64,000 nucleotides of DNA, taken from the NCBI GenBank assembly GCA_043747835.1, contig JAYTOK010000060.1, positions 62,001 to 126,000 of the forward strand, read 5' to 3'. How positions within the stretch are numbered: position 1 is the first letter of the stretch; each line of letters starts with the position of its first letter. This DNA is from CADEED01 sp043747835 (GTDB lineage Bacteria; Pseudomonadota; Gammaproteobacteria; Steroidobacterales; Steroidobacteraceae). Shown one piece after another: positions 34,564 to 42,481 of this stretch. A program made the translations under genes and the position numbers. The notes beneath the pieces were generated by a model. That model was not told where the DNA came from, ran no database searches, and was given only the letters and a program-made list of their open reading frames with translations.

Positions 34564-35493
34564 CTAAGCCGCCATCACCTCATGCTCGTAATACGGCATC
34601 TGCCGATCACTCAGCACTGTCTGCAACTCCTCTACCGACTTCCCCTTCGGCTGCAGCCACGCCTCCAGGTGCTCCGGCTTCAGATTGATGATCATCCGAT
34701 CATGCCCCGCCGCCGCAACCTCCGCCGGCGGCTCATCCGTTATCGCCGCGAACGAAAGCAGGGGGCTTTCACCCTTCGCATCCCGCCACTCCGAATACAA
34801 ACACGCGACGATCATCGTTCCCGCCGGCTTCGGATTGAAATGCAGCACGACGTTTTTCCCGTCCCGCTCCACGTTCTCGAAGAACGACTCCGTCAACATC
34901 ACGGCATGGCTAGAGGCAAACAACTCCTTCCAGTACTTCTTCAAGCTATCGCGCCGCGCGTTGTAGAGCCCCGGTAGTTGGCGGTCGACGCCCGCGTGCT
35001 CACCTGGCTTGCGGCAGTGATACCGCGCGAGCCGCATCACCCGCCGCGCGCCGTCCTGCATGACGATCGGCGCGTAGTGCATCGGAAATATCCGCGCCTC
35101 CGCCGGATGCGGCTTCGTCGCCTTCAACCGATCGAGTCGCGTGAGCGCGCTCTCGATCTTGTTCGTCGCGATGCGCTTGCTCTCGGCCGCGGCCTTTGTC
35201 GGCTTCGACGCCAGCGTTCGCTCCGCATCGGCTAGCCGCTTCTTCTGCGCGAACGCCTCGCGCTCGAGCTTCGCGATCTCGGAGTTCCGATACTCGTCGA
35301 TCAGCGATTTGATCTTTCGCTCGGCGTCGGACTTGGGCTCGTCGAACCAGCGCTCGACGGCGCGCGGAATCCGGATGCTGGAATCCGACACGCGCGCGCC
35401 GAAGATCTCGACGAACTGGTCGATGTCCATTTCGGCGCCGGTTTCGCGAAGATACTTGGTGTAGGCGGCCTGGATCTGGGCGGAGTAGCACAT
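34564..35493 (-). CDS. SRAP (HMCES/YedK-type) protein with coiled-coil insertion
   Basis: 309 residues. Met is followed by Cys2 (MCYSAQ), the residue that in YedK/HMCES forms a thiazolidine crosslink with abasic sites in single-stranded DNA. Other active-site regions are present: PGLYNARRDSL (Asn), MLTESFFENV (Glu) and His264 in GHDRMIINL. Unlike the 220-residue norm, residues about 45-120 form a charged, Lys/Glu/Ala-rich predicted coiled coil (DAERKIKSLIDEYRNSEIAK). Likely protects abasic DNA; the insertion's role is unknown. It stands alone with no SOS gene next to it. Confidence 0.88.
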   Translation of the reverse strand: MCYSAQIQAAYTKYLRETGAEMDIDQFVEIFGARVSDSSIRIPRAVERWFDEPKSDAERKIKSLIDEYRNSEIAKLEREAFAQKKRLADAERTLASKPTKAAAESKRIATNKIESALTRLDRLKATKPHPAEARIFPMHYAPIVMQDGARRVMRLARYHCRKPGEHAGVDRQLPGLYNARRDSLKKYWKELFASSHAVMLTESFFENVERDGKNVVLHFNPKPAGTMIVACLYSEWRDAKGESPLLSFAAITDEPPAEVAAAGHDRMIINLKPEHLEAWLQPKGKSVEELQTVLSDRQMPYYEHEVMAA

Positions 35494-35626
35494 GGCCGGA
35501 TTCTAAACCCGGCTCGAGCACCTCAAACCAATCGGAGGTGCGACTTTTCCGTCGGTCGTCACAGAGCATTTCGGGAGGCGAACAGTCCTCCTGGAATGAA
35601 CCTTTCAACTTCAGTGAGGGAGACTT

Positions 35627-35851
35627 ATGAACGGGCTAATCGCGAGTGTTCTCGTGGCGTTGGTGGCGCTCGGTTCGTCGGCGGCGTTCGCCGGGCCGAA
35701 GTGCGTGAAGTGTGGCGAGGAGCACAACAAGGCATACCAGGCCTGCCTGAAATCCGGCAAGTCCCAGGTGGATTGCAACAAGCAGCTCCAGTCGAAGGCG
35801 CAGGAATGCGCGCTCATCTGCAAGGCAGAGCTGCCGCTACCGGGCAAGTAA
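35627..35851 (+). CDS. Small exported six-cysteine protein
   Basis: 74 residues with GAGGGAG before the ATG and a signal peptide ending AFA-GP. The mature 52 residues hold six cysteines (C26, C29, C40, C50, C61, C65) spaced CxxC-x10-C-x9-C-x10-C-x3-C. A disulfide-rich or metal-binding periplasmic peptide is likely. No family recognised. A hairpin region follows (35858-35928). Confidence 0.72.
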   Translation: MNGLIASVLVALVALGSSAAFAGPKCVKCGEEHNKAYQACLKSGKSQVDCNKQLQSKAQECALICKAELPLPGK

Positions 35852-35857
35852 CGGGCA

Positions 35858-35928
35858 AATATCGGGCGAGGATGGGGGCGGTCCATCCAGTGCCGCCTTC
35901 GGGGCGGGACTGGATGGACGTCGATATT
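35858..35928. terminator. Nested hairpin after the six-cysteine gene
   Basis: GTCCATCCAGT (35881-35891) pairs perfectly with 35909-35919. An inner CCGCC/GGCGG stem lies within, and an outer AATATCG/CGATATT stem (35858-35864, 35922-35928) surrounds it. It may be a terminator, though no T tract follows. Confidence 0.5.
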
Positions 35929-35950
35929 CGGGCACGGCATCTTTCGCGCC

Positions 35951-36145
35951 ATGAACACCCTCAACTTCACCGACGACGAACTTCAGGACGCCGCGGAGGC
36001 TGCGCGGTTGGCCAGCGAGCATGCGGACAAGGAGGCGGACAAGCAGAACAGCCCGCGGGTGAGGGCGATGTTGGACGCCACTGCGAGGCGCTTCGCGGAG
36101 CTCGCGAAGAAGTTTGAGCGGGCCAGATTCTTGAAATCGGCTTGA
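35951..36145 (+). CDS. Hypothetical 64-residue helical protein
   Basis: 64 residues, highly charged and entirely helical in character (DDELQDAAEAARLASEHADK, then ARRFAELAKKFERARFLKSA). No signal peptide. No strong Shine-Dalgarno is seen, so the call is moderate. A perfect palindrome follows at 36159-36170. Confidence 0.5.
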   Translation: MNTLNFTDDELQDAAEAARLASEHADKEADKQNSPRVRAMLDATARRFAELAKKFERARFLKSA

Positions 36146-36792
36146 CGTGTCCTTTCTCAGACACGTGTCTTAGGATTCTCCCGGACCAGCAACGAACTTG
36201 AGTCGAACTAGCTACGCTGATTGGCTGGTTAGGGGTATCGTTCGCCTTAAACGACGTCAACAAGAAGCATCGATTTCATCGGGAGCGGCCAGGAACTGGC
36301 GTTCAAGGCATCCATCAACTCGCGAAAGGCGAATTTGGATGTGAAGTGGAAAGCCTTGCGAGAACTCGCATACGGCGAGTCTGCGGCGCATAACAGCGTT
36401 ACCACGAAGCTGCTCGTGTCGATGCGGCGAGAGATGGATCTCAAAATCGACGCGAAAGAATACCTGAGTGTTGTGAAGCGCCTGAGCAAGCAACTGTCGA
36501 AGCTGACTCGGTCCGGCAGACCGATTCAGGCTCGCGGACTCCAGGGCCGGAGCAAAGGCCCCAATTCGCCAGTGGGCGACCTTGATGAAGGCTGACAAAT
36601 CCGTGGGCGGAGAAGAAGGAATCGAACTTGGCGCAATCCGTACACATCGGACAACGCCAACTTCGCAGGACATCGCGTTCCCTTTCTCCGTTATCGCTCC
36701 CATCCATGTAAGCGCTTTCCAACCGCACAAAACCGTGCCTACACTCCGGCCCGATCTCGATCCATAACTACATTCAGAGGGGAACGTAGCTC
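36146..36792. other. Low-information region with one possible gene remnant
   Basis: No confident gene. AGACACGTGTCT at 36159-36170 is a perfect 12-bp palindrome. A plus-strand frame from about 36251 to 36595 encodes lysine-rich, helical text (KANLDVKWKALRELAYGESA, REMDLKIDAKEYLSVVKRL) with only a TTG start at 36335. It could be a decayed gene or a chance frame. The GH16 promoter must lie in the last part. Confidence 0.4.
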
Positions 36793-39570
36793 ATGTCATC
36801 TCGCCGTCTGGCGCCCATTTCCGTGGGCCTGTATCTCTCCATCTCTTCCGCGTTCGCCGCCGACGCTTCGCTCATCGACGACTTCAACAACTTTCCCGCA
36901 GGCCTGAGCGCCTCGAAGACCGTCACGCTGAGTCGCCTCAACGTTCTCCCCACCGATCCTCTCGCGCAGCCCGGCCAAACCGCCGCGGAGGGCGTCCTCC
37001 AGGTAGTTGGGCCGCGCCACCTCGACGTGCGCTGGCCCACAGGCCAGTTCTGCCACACCAACGGCACGGTCGTCCCCAACCGCGAGATCTCCATCGGCAT
37101 CCTGACCACGCAGTACTTCAACGCGAGCCAGGTCGCCCTCAAGACTCTGACCGCCGGCAACGCCTACGAGCTACACGCCCGAAAGACCGGCGGCACCCAC
37201 TCCGTCGACGTCGACGCTGACGGCGACCTCGATCTCTCGGCGCACTTCCGCTGCGGCGATCTCGGCACTCTCAACTACAACCATCTACCGGCCGTGCAGG
37301 CGTTGAGCGATCAAGGCGCCTACCTAACCACCACCCACGACGCCGGCACTCTGTTCCGCCCGATCCAAGGCGGCCAGGACTGGAGCGTCGCCGACGGCGT
37401 GAAGTTCTGGTTCAACGGCACGGGTGGCGGCGACGCGATCCGCTTCCAGCTCCACGACAACCGCGCACCGGACCCGGGTGCCGCGGCCTGGAAGCTGGTC
37501 TGGAGCGACGAGTTCAACGCTCCCGCCGGCACCAAACCCGACGCGCGCAACTGGACGCACGAAATCGGCGACGGCACGGCGAACGGCATCCCCGGCTGGG
37601 GCAACGACGAACTCGAGTACTACACGGACAGCACGGAAAACTCCTCGACGAACGGCACCGGCCAGCTCGCGATCACCGCGCGCCGCTCCGACGGCTCGCT
37701 CTCCTGCTACTACGGGCCTTGCCAGATCACCTCCGCGCGCCTGGTCTCCCAACACAAAGCCGAGTTCGCGTACGGCCGCATCGAAGCGCGCCTGAAAGTC
37801 CCCGCGGGCGCGGGTCTTTGGCCGGCGTTCTGGACGCTCGGCGCGAACATCGCCGATGTCGGTTGGCCGCAAACCGGCGAGATCGACATCATGGAGTTCG
37901 TCGGCCGCGTACCCAACGAAGCCTTCGGCACGATCCACGGCCCCGGCTATTCCGGCGGCGCATCGATCGGTAACACTCACAACTTCGGCGAGCCCGTCTC
38001 GAACGCGTACCACACGTTCTCGATCGAATGGCAGCCGGATCGCATCGAGTGGTATGTCGACGGCATCCTCTTCCACCAAGCCACGCCCGCGACGGTCGCG
38101 CCTAACCAGTGGGTGTTCAACCACTCGTTCTTCCTGATCCTCAACATGGCGGTCGGCGGCAACTTCGGTGGCACGCTCGATCCGAACGTGCAGTTCCCGC
38201 AGACGTATCTCGTCGACTACGTGCGCGTCTACCAAGGTCCGGACACGGCGGAGCGTTTCGAAACGACCTTCGTCGACGACACGCCGGGTTGGAAGGAAGT
38301 CTCCCTGCCCTGGGCGAGCTTCTCGCGCAGCGCATGGCACCCGAAGGGCGCGCCGAACGACGGGCTCACGCTGTCGCGCGTCTGGGGTTACGGCCTCGTG
38401 CTGCCGGAGAGCGGCCTCAAGAGCGGCAGCGTGCTGCTCGACAAGGTCCGTCTGATCCAGCCGCTCGAGCTGACGGTCACCAACACGAACGCCAGCGGCC
38501 CAGGCTCGCTGACTCGCGCGGTGGAAACGATCGGCAACGGCGGCGTGATCCACTTCGCGCCGGCGCTGGCGGGCCAAACTATTGCGGTGACGCCCGGCAG
38601 CCCGTTCGTCATCAACGGCAAGACCGTGACGATCGACGCGGCGGCGGCGCCGGGTTTGACGCTGAGCGGCGGTGGCGCCGAGCGCGTGTTCATCGTCGAA
38701 GGCGGTTCGACGGCGACGCTGCGCAACCTGACCATCGCCAACGGCTTTGGGTTCGACTTGGCGGGCGGCATCCTCAACAACGGCACGTTGAATCTCGAGC
38801 GCTCCGTCGTCACCAACAACGTCGTCGGCGCCAATGCTGGCGACTTCTGGAAGGGCGGCGGCGGCATCTACAGCGGCGGCAACAGCACGCTGAACGTGAT
38901 CGACAGCACGGTCAGCAACAACCGCACGACGCTCGTCGACGGCGGCGGCATCTACGCGTTCTTCAACGCGGCCGTGCGCATCGAGAACAGCACCGTGAGC
39001 GGCAACGTCGCGGGCAACGTGGGCGGCGGCATCCGCATGTTGGGCAACGTGACGATCGTCAACAGCACGCTGTCGGGCAACACGTCGAGCGCGTGGTTCG
39101 GCGGCGCGTTGTTCCACACGGACGGCGTGGCGAATCTCATCAACTCGACGGTGACACGCAACATCGCGCCTAACTTCGGCAACGCGGCGTTGTTCGTCGG
39201 CACTTTCACGGCGTCGAACGCGACGCTCAACGTGACGAACAGCATCGTCGCGGAGAACCGGGATCTCGACGGCAACGCGGGGACGGGATGCTTCGTTGCG
39301 CCGTTCGGTGCGGGCGTGGTGACGCTGACGTCGGGCGGCAACAATGTGTTCACGGATCCCACGTGCGCGCCGGGTGCGAGCGATCAGGTCGTCGCCACCG
39401 CGGGTGTCAGTCCGCTCGCGGCGAATGGCGGGCCGACGCTGACGCATGCGTTGAATGCGGGCAGCCCGGCAGTCGATGCGGCGAACCCGGCGAGCTGTCC
39501 CGCGACGGATCAGCGCGGGGTCGCGCGGCCGCAGGGTTCGGGCTGCGATGCGGGGTCGGTCGAGCAATAA
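36793..39570 (+). CDS. Exported GH16 hydrolase nested in a CBM11-like module, with beta-helix tail
   Basis: 925 residues with GAGGGGAA before the ATG and signal peptide ending AFA-AD. Order: a segment with the calcium-type DVDADGDLDL (residues about 138-147); a CBM11-like first half (VADGVKFWFNGTGGGDAIRF); a GH16 domain (about 235-485) with nucleophile Glu363 and acid/base Glu368 in GEIDIMEF; then the CBM11 second half (DDTPGWKEVSLPWASFSRS). Residues about 560-925 are repeated beta-helix rungs (NSTVSGNVAGNVGGGI) ending in a choice-of-anchor-Q type tail. Predicted endo-beta-1,3-glucanase or laminarinase-like activity. Confidence 0.9.
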   Translation: MSSRRLAPISVGLYLSISSAFAADASLIDDFNNFPAGLSASKTVTLSRLNVLPTDPLAQPGQTAAEGVLQVVGPRHLDVRWPTGQFCHTNGTVVPNREISIGILTTQYFNASQVALKTLTAGNAYELHARKTGGTHSVDVDADGDLDLSAHFRCGDLGTLNYNHLPAVQALSDQGAYLTTTHDAGTLFRPIQGGQDWSVADGVKFWFNGTGGGDAIRFQLHDNRAPDPGAAAWKLVWSDEFNAPAGTKPDARNWTHEIGDGTANGIPGWGNDELEYYTDSTENSSTNGTGQLAITARRSDGSLSCYYGPCQITSARLVSQHKAEFAYGRIEARLKVPAGAGLWPAFWTLGANIADVGWPQTGEIDIMEFVGRVPNEAFGTIHGPGYSGGASIGNTHNFGEPVSNAYHTFSIEWQPDRIEWYVDGILFHQATPATVAPNQWVFNHSFFLILNMAVGGNFGGTLDPNVQFPQTYLVDYVRVYQGPDTAERFETTFVDDTPGWKEVSLPWASFSRSAWHPKGAPNDGLTLSRVWGYGLVLPESGLKSGSVLLDKVRLIQPLELTVTNTNASGPGSLTRAVETIGNGGVIHFAPALAGQTIAVTPGSPFVINGKTVTIDAAAAPGLTLSGGGAERVFIVEGGSTATLRNLTIANGFGFDLAGGILNNGTLNLERSVVTNNVVGANAGDFWKGGGGIYSGGNSTLNVIDSTVSNNRTTLVDGGGIYAFFNAAVRIENSTVSGNVAGNVGGGIRMLGNVTIVNSTLSGNTSSAWFGGALFHTDGVANLINSTVTRNIAPNFGNAALFVGTFTASNATLNVTNSIVAENRDLDGNAGTGCFVAPFGAGVVTLTSGGNNVFTDPTCAPGASDQVVATAGVSPLAANGGPTLTHALNAGSPAVDAANPASCPATDQRGVARPQGSGCDAGSVEQ

Positions 39571-39587
39571 CTCTCGTCGAGATGTGG

Positions 39588-39622
39588 AAAAGGGCCGGAG
39601 GCGTCAGTCTCCGGCCCTTTTT
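39588..39622 (+). terminator. Intrinsic terminator of the GH16 gene
   Basis: A 13-bp perfect stem (39588-39600 with 39609-39621), 8-nt loop and T run, 18 bp after the stop. Because the stem starts with an A run it may also work for the opposite strand. Confidence 0.9.
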
Positions 39623-39684
39623 GCGTTTCAGGCGCCCCTGTAGTTGGGGAGTGGCCCCAAACCGCGGTTTGGTGCCGAACCTCG

Positions 39685-39707
39685 AAATTAGGGCCTGACC
39701 CTAATTT
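39685..39707. repeat. Palindrome AAATTAGGG-N5-CCCTAATTT over a stop codon
   Basis: Perfect 9-bp arms (39685-39693, 39699-39707). The TAG stop of the minus-strand gene (39703-39701) is within the right arm. Similar elements lie at 28517-28540 and more weakly at 33238-33264. Confidence 0.7.
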
Positions 39708-40405
39708 TCGATCGCGATCAACGTGGCGACGAGATCGTTTGGCATGTCCTCGCGCAGCATCACGCGAGGCAGCGATTCCGTCGCGTACACGACGTAGTTC
39801 TCTTCGTGATCGGTCTTGCGGATCGTGTAGTGAAGCGCAATTGCATTCTGCTTCCCCATCACACTGTCGATCGGCTCCGCGGGTTTCCGGCTGCCCTCGA
39901 CCGGGCTGATCGCCGAGCCGGGATCGAACACGCCGAAGCGCACGCCGCTCGCAGGCACAACGGCCGCCATCATCGCGGCCCAATCCACGCGCTGATCGAT
40001 GACCTGTCCGCTGAGCGGCGCCGCGACCGGCGTCTTCGCGTCGCCTCTAACTTCCTCGCCCATCACGCGCTTGCCTGAATACCGCAACGACATGTGATAC
40101 GGAATCTTCCGCGTCGGCATGTGCAGCTCCGCCGCGAGCGGCGTGAAGTCGCGCTTAAGCGTCGAGCTCCAGCGCTGCCCGAAATCCTCCGCGTCGGACT
40201 GGATGCGGTACTCGCCGGAGGGAAGCCTGCGGATTTCGATCTTCGCGGTGCCGACCGGCTTTCCTTCAACCGAGAGCTGGTACGTGAAAATGCCCTGACG
40301 AAGTAGTTCGGCGTCGAATGCAACGCGCGAAGCCACGGGGTTCTCGGCGGCACCACAGAGGGAACCAAGCCAGAGCAGGGCAGTAATCGGCAGAAGCTTC
40401 TTCAT
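39701..40405 (-). CDS. DUF3108-like exported protein
   Basis: 234 residues with a signal peptide ending CGA-AE. The pattern matches DUF3108-type periplasmic proteins: FTYQLSVEGKPVGTAKIEIR, GEYRIQSDAEDFGQRWSSTL, followed by strands and a late ENYVVYATESLPRVML. Function unknown; such proteins are predicted to be envelope lipocalin-like. Its ATG overlaps the end of a decayed antitoxin frame. Confidence 0.75.
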   Translation of the reverse strand: MKKLLPITALLWLGSLCGAAENPVASRVAFDAELLRQGIFTYQLSVEGKPVGTAKIEIRRLPSGEYRIQSDAEDFGQRWSSTLKRDFTPLAAELHMPTRKIPYHMSLRYSGKRVMGEEVRGDAKTPVAAPLSGQVIDQRVDWAAMMAAVVPASGVRFGVFDPGSAISPVEGSRKPAEPIDSVMGKQNAIALHYTIRKTDHEENYVVYATESLPRVMLREDMPNDLVATLIAIEN

Positions 40406-40593
40406 GACAACGTGCTGACTTCGACTCCGGGCAGCGCCACGAAATCGGCTCAGCTCGGGCGAGCCTGCTTTCGCGGCGCCTTGATCTTCGTGGGTGCAAC
40501 CTCGAGAACGCGCGAGGCGGCCGTTCGACCGGCCGCGATGCTGCGCGCGTGCCGGACGCTCTTGAGCAATTCCTCGAAATCCGCTTTTTTCAT
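40402..40593 (-). pseudogene. Decayed XRE-family (HigA/MqsA-like) antitoxin
   Basis: From the ATG at 40593 the frame reads MKKADFEELLKSVRHARSI, then SRVLEVAPTKIKAPRKQARPS and a TGA at 40450-40452. After the stop the same frame continues with ADFVALPGVEVSTLS before a second stop. This matches the antitoxin pattern in which a KxFxELxxSVRxA leader is followed by IKAIRxKxxLSQxxFAxLxGVSxxTL and an NWEQGRR end. The glutamine of SQ is the stop, and the end of the HTH domain is lost where the next gene begins. No toxin gene is adjacent. Confidence 0.7.
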
Positions 40594-40665
40594 TTCAGAG
40601 CTCTCGCTGTCCCGGATTGGAACGGGCTGACCAACGGCGCGCCCGCCCATTTCTTTCGTGACCGA

Positions 40666-41178
40666 TCAGACCGCCGCCGGCTTCTTCGACTGCTTCCCCA
40701 GATAATCCTTCTTCCCAATCGCGACGCCGTTGTGACGCAAGATCGCGTACGACGTCGTCAGGTGGAAGAAGAAGTTCGGCACCGTGTGCTCGATGAAGTA
40801 ATCCGCGCCCGTCATCCATTCGCCTTTCCAGCGCGGCTGACTCACGACGCGCGTCGCGGCGCCTTCGAAGTCCTTCGCGGTCAGGCCTTCCAGCAACGCG
40901 ATGATCGATTGCACGCGAGCCTGCAGCTCGGCGATCGTCTTCTCGGTGTCTTCCTGCGCCTGAACCGGCTTGCCGGTCAGGTAGTTCACCGACACCTTCA
41001 CCGTGTCGCAGGCGATCTGGATCTGGCGCGCGAGCGGGAACTGGTCGGGAGCGAGGCGGAGAGTGGGGAACACATCCGGGTCGAAGTTCTTCGACTTGGC
41101 GTATTCGGAGGCGGTGCCGAGCCAGAGGTTGAGTTGGCCGAGCTGCTTTTTGAACTGGTTGAAGGTTTCGGTGTACAT
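40666..41178 (-). CDS. DUF1993 family protein
   Basis: 170 residues from the ATG at 41178; the frame is open further upstream but that part lacks protein character. DUF1993 features include MYTETFNQFKKQLGQLNLWL, PDQFPLARQIQIACDTVKV, ELQARVQSIIALLEGL and YFIEHTVPNFFFHLTTSYAI, a four-helix DinB-like pattern. Cytosolic; function unknown. DinB-like proteins may use thiols or metals, but no enzyme role is shown. Confidence 0.88.
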   Translation of the reverse strand: MYTETFNQFKKQLGQLNLWLGTASEYAKSKNFDPDVFPTLRLAPDQFPLARQIQIACDTVKVSVNYLTGKPVQAQEDTEKTIAELQARVQSIIALLEGLTAKDFEGAATRVVSQPRWKGEWMTGADYFIEHTVPNFFFHLTTSYAILRHNGVAIGKKDYLGKQSKKPAAV

Positions 41179-41275
41179 GGGCGCGGAAGGTACGCGATTT
41201 CCCCGGGAGGGGATATCTCCCCAAGGATAGGCAACGTATCGCCTGTGGCATGCTATTGCGAACAGCGGAGGTCGC

Positions 41276-42361
41276 GTGCGCAACATCAAATGGTTAGTGG
41301 CTGGATGGATTGTCACTGCGTTCGGATGGGTCTCGCCCGGCTTCACGCAAGCCTTCACGAGCCTTCCGGACGGCGCGGTGAAACATGTCGCGAGCGGCTG
41401 GGTATTCCCCAAGACCCAGGGTGAGTTCCAGCGCGGCTCCGACCCCACTATCGCACCCGGGACGACCGCGGACGCGGTGGGTGAATACGAAAGATCCGCG
41501 AACGGGCTCAGGACCACGGCAACCGTGTATGTCTATCCACCCGATTCGCCCGCCGATGATGGCGGACTCGCCGGTGCGCGCGAAGCCATCGAGGCCAAGC
41601 TCGCGTCCGTCCGACTGGCGCAAGTCTGGTCGCAAGGCCCGTTCAAGGCAGGCGAGGCGCCCGGGCTCGTGGGAGAAAAAACTTTCTACAAGATCGGCAT
41701 TGGCGCCAACAGCTCGCAGACCAATCTCTACTACTTCAACACCGGCAAATGGATCGTCAAGGTGCGGATGAGCGTGCAAAAGACCGAGAAAGAGACATTC
41801 CAGTTGCTCGACTCGTTCGTCAGGGGACTGCCGTGGAGGGAGCTCGGACTGACCGCCGAGAGTTGCACGGGCAGCGCTTGCAAAGTGTCACGCCCGATTC
41901 CGACTCACGGCGCGTTGCCGGAACAGCTTGCGGTCCTCCTCGCGACTCAGAAGCTGGAAGAGATCATTCCCTCGAAGCCGCCAGCCTGCGACCTGGACAC
42001 GCTCGTCACCGCGTTCGCGGCTTCAGGCGGACGCACCGAACCCATCAGCGCCGTCGCTGCGTGCTCGCCGAAAAAAGGCGTCCGCGCGAGTTTCCTGCGC
42101 ATGGATCTGGGTCAGGATATCCGCGACGAACTCGAGAAGAAGAGCCCGGACGGACTGTCACTTCGCGGCCCGATGTCGTTCGTGGTGCGAAGCGACGGCA
42201 AGAAATCCATCTACACGATGCTGATCGACGGGCCGCTCGATGCCGCGACGATCGAACAGATGCTGAAAGGGTTGGACGGCGATTCCGACGCGACGTTTGC
42301 GAAGGCCGACAAGCAGGGAATGAATCCGCAGCTCGAGAGCAGGTTCTTGGGAGGGGAATAG
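41276..42361 (+). CDS. Hypothetical exported protein
   Basis: 361 residues from a GTG at 41276 with a signal peptide (ending near FTQA). It has an N-terminal half of strands and helices (TATVYVYPPDSPADDGG, YYFNTGKWIVKVRMSVQKT) and a C-terminal half ending in RSDGKKSIYTMLIDGPLDA. One pair of cysteines (CTGSAC) could form a disulfide. I do not recognise a family. Confidence 0.7.
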   Translation: MRNIKWLVAGWIVTAFGWVSPGFTQAFTSLPDGAVKHVASGWVFPKTQGEFQRGSDPTIAPGTTADAVGEYERSANGLRTTATVYVYPPDSPADDGGLAGAREAIEAKLASVRLAQVWSQGPFKAGEAPGLVGEKTFYKIGIGANSSQTNLYYFNTGKWIVKVRMSVQKTEKETFQLLDSFVRGLPWRELGLTAESCTGSACKVSRPIPTHGALPEQLAVLLATQKLEEIIPSKPPACDLDTLVTAFAASGGRTEPISAVAACSPKKGVRASFLRMDLGQDIRDELEKKSPDGLSLRGPMSFVVRSDGKKSIYTMLIDGPLDAATIEQMLKGLDGDSDATFAKADKQGMNPQLESRFLGGE

Positions 42362-42481
42362 GGAAGCGCCAGGTAAGCCGATGTGCTCGCCTCGTCCAGC
42401 GCTCATCTGCCCACCCGGCCACCAGCCCGCGGCTAACAAACTCCTGCAGCAGCCGGAAAAGTTCGACCGCTTCATCGAGGA

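Noticed and set aside
37324..39567. 747-residue open frame antisense to the GH16 gene
   Set aside because: Arginine- and valine-rich shadow typical of high-GC DNA; no start site, no domain, and the sense strand has clear GH16 motifs.
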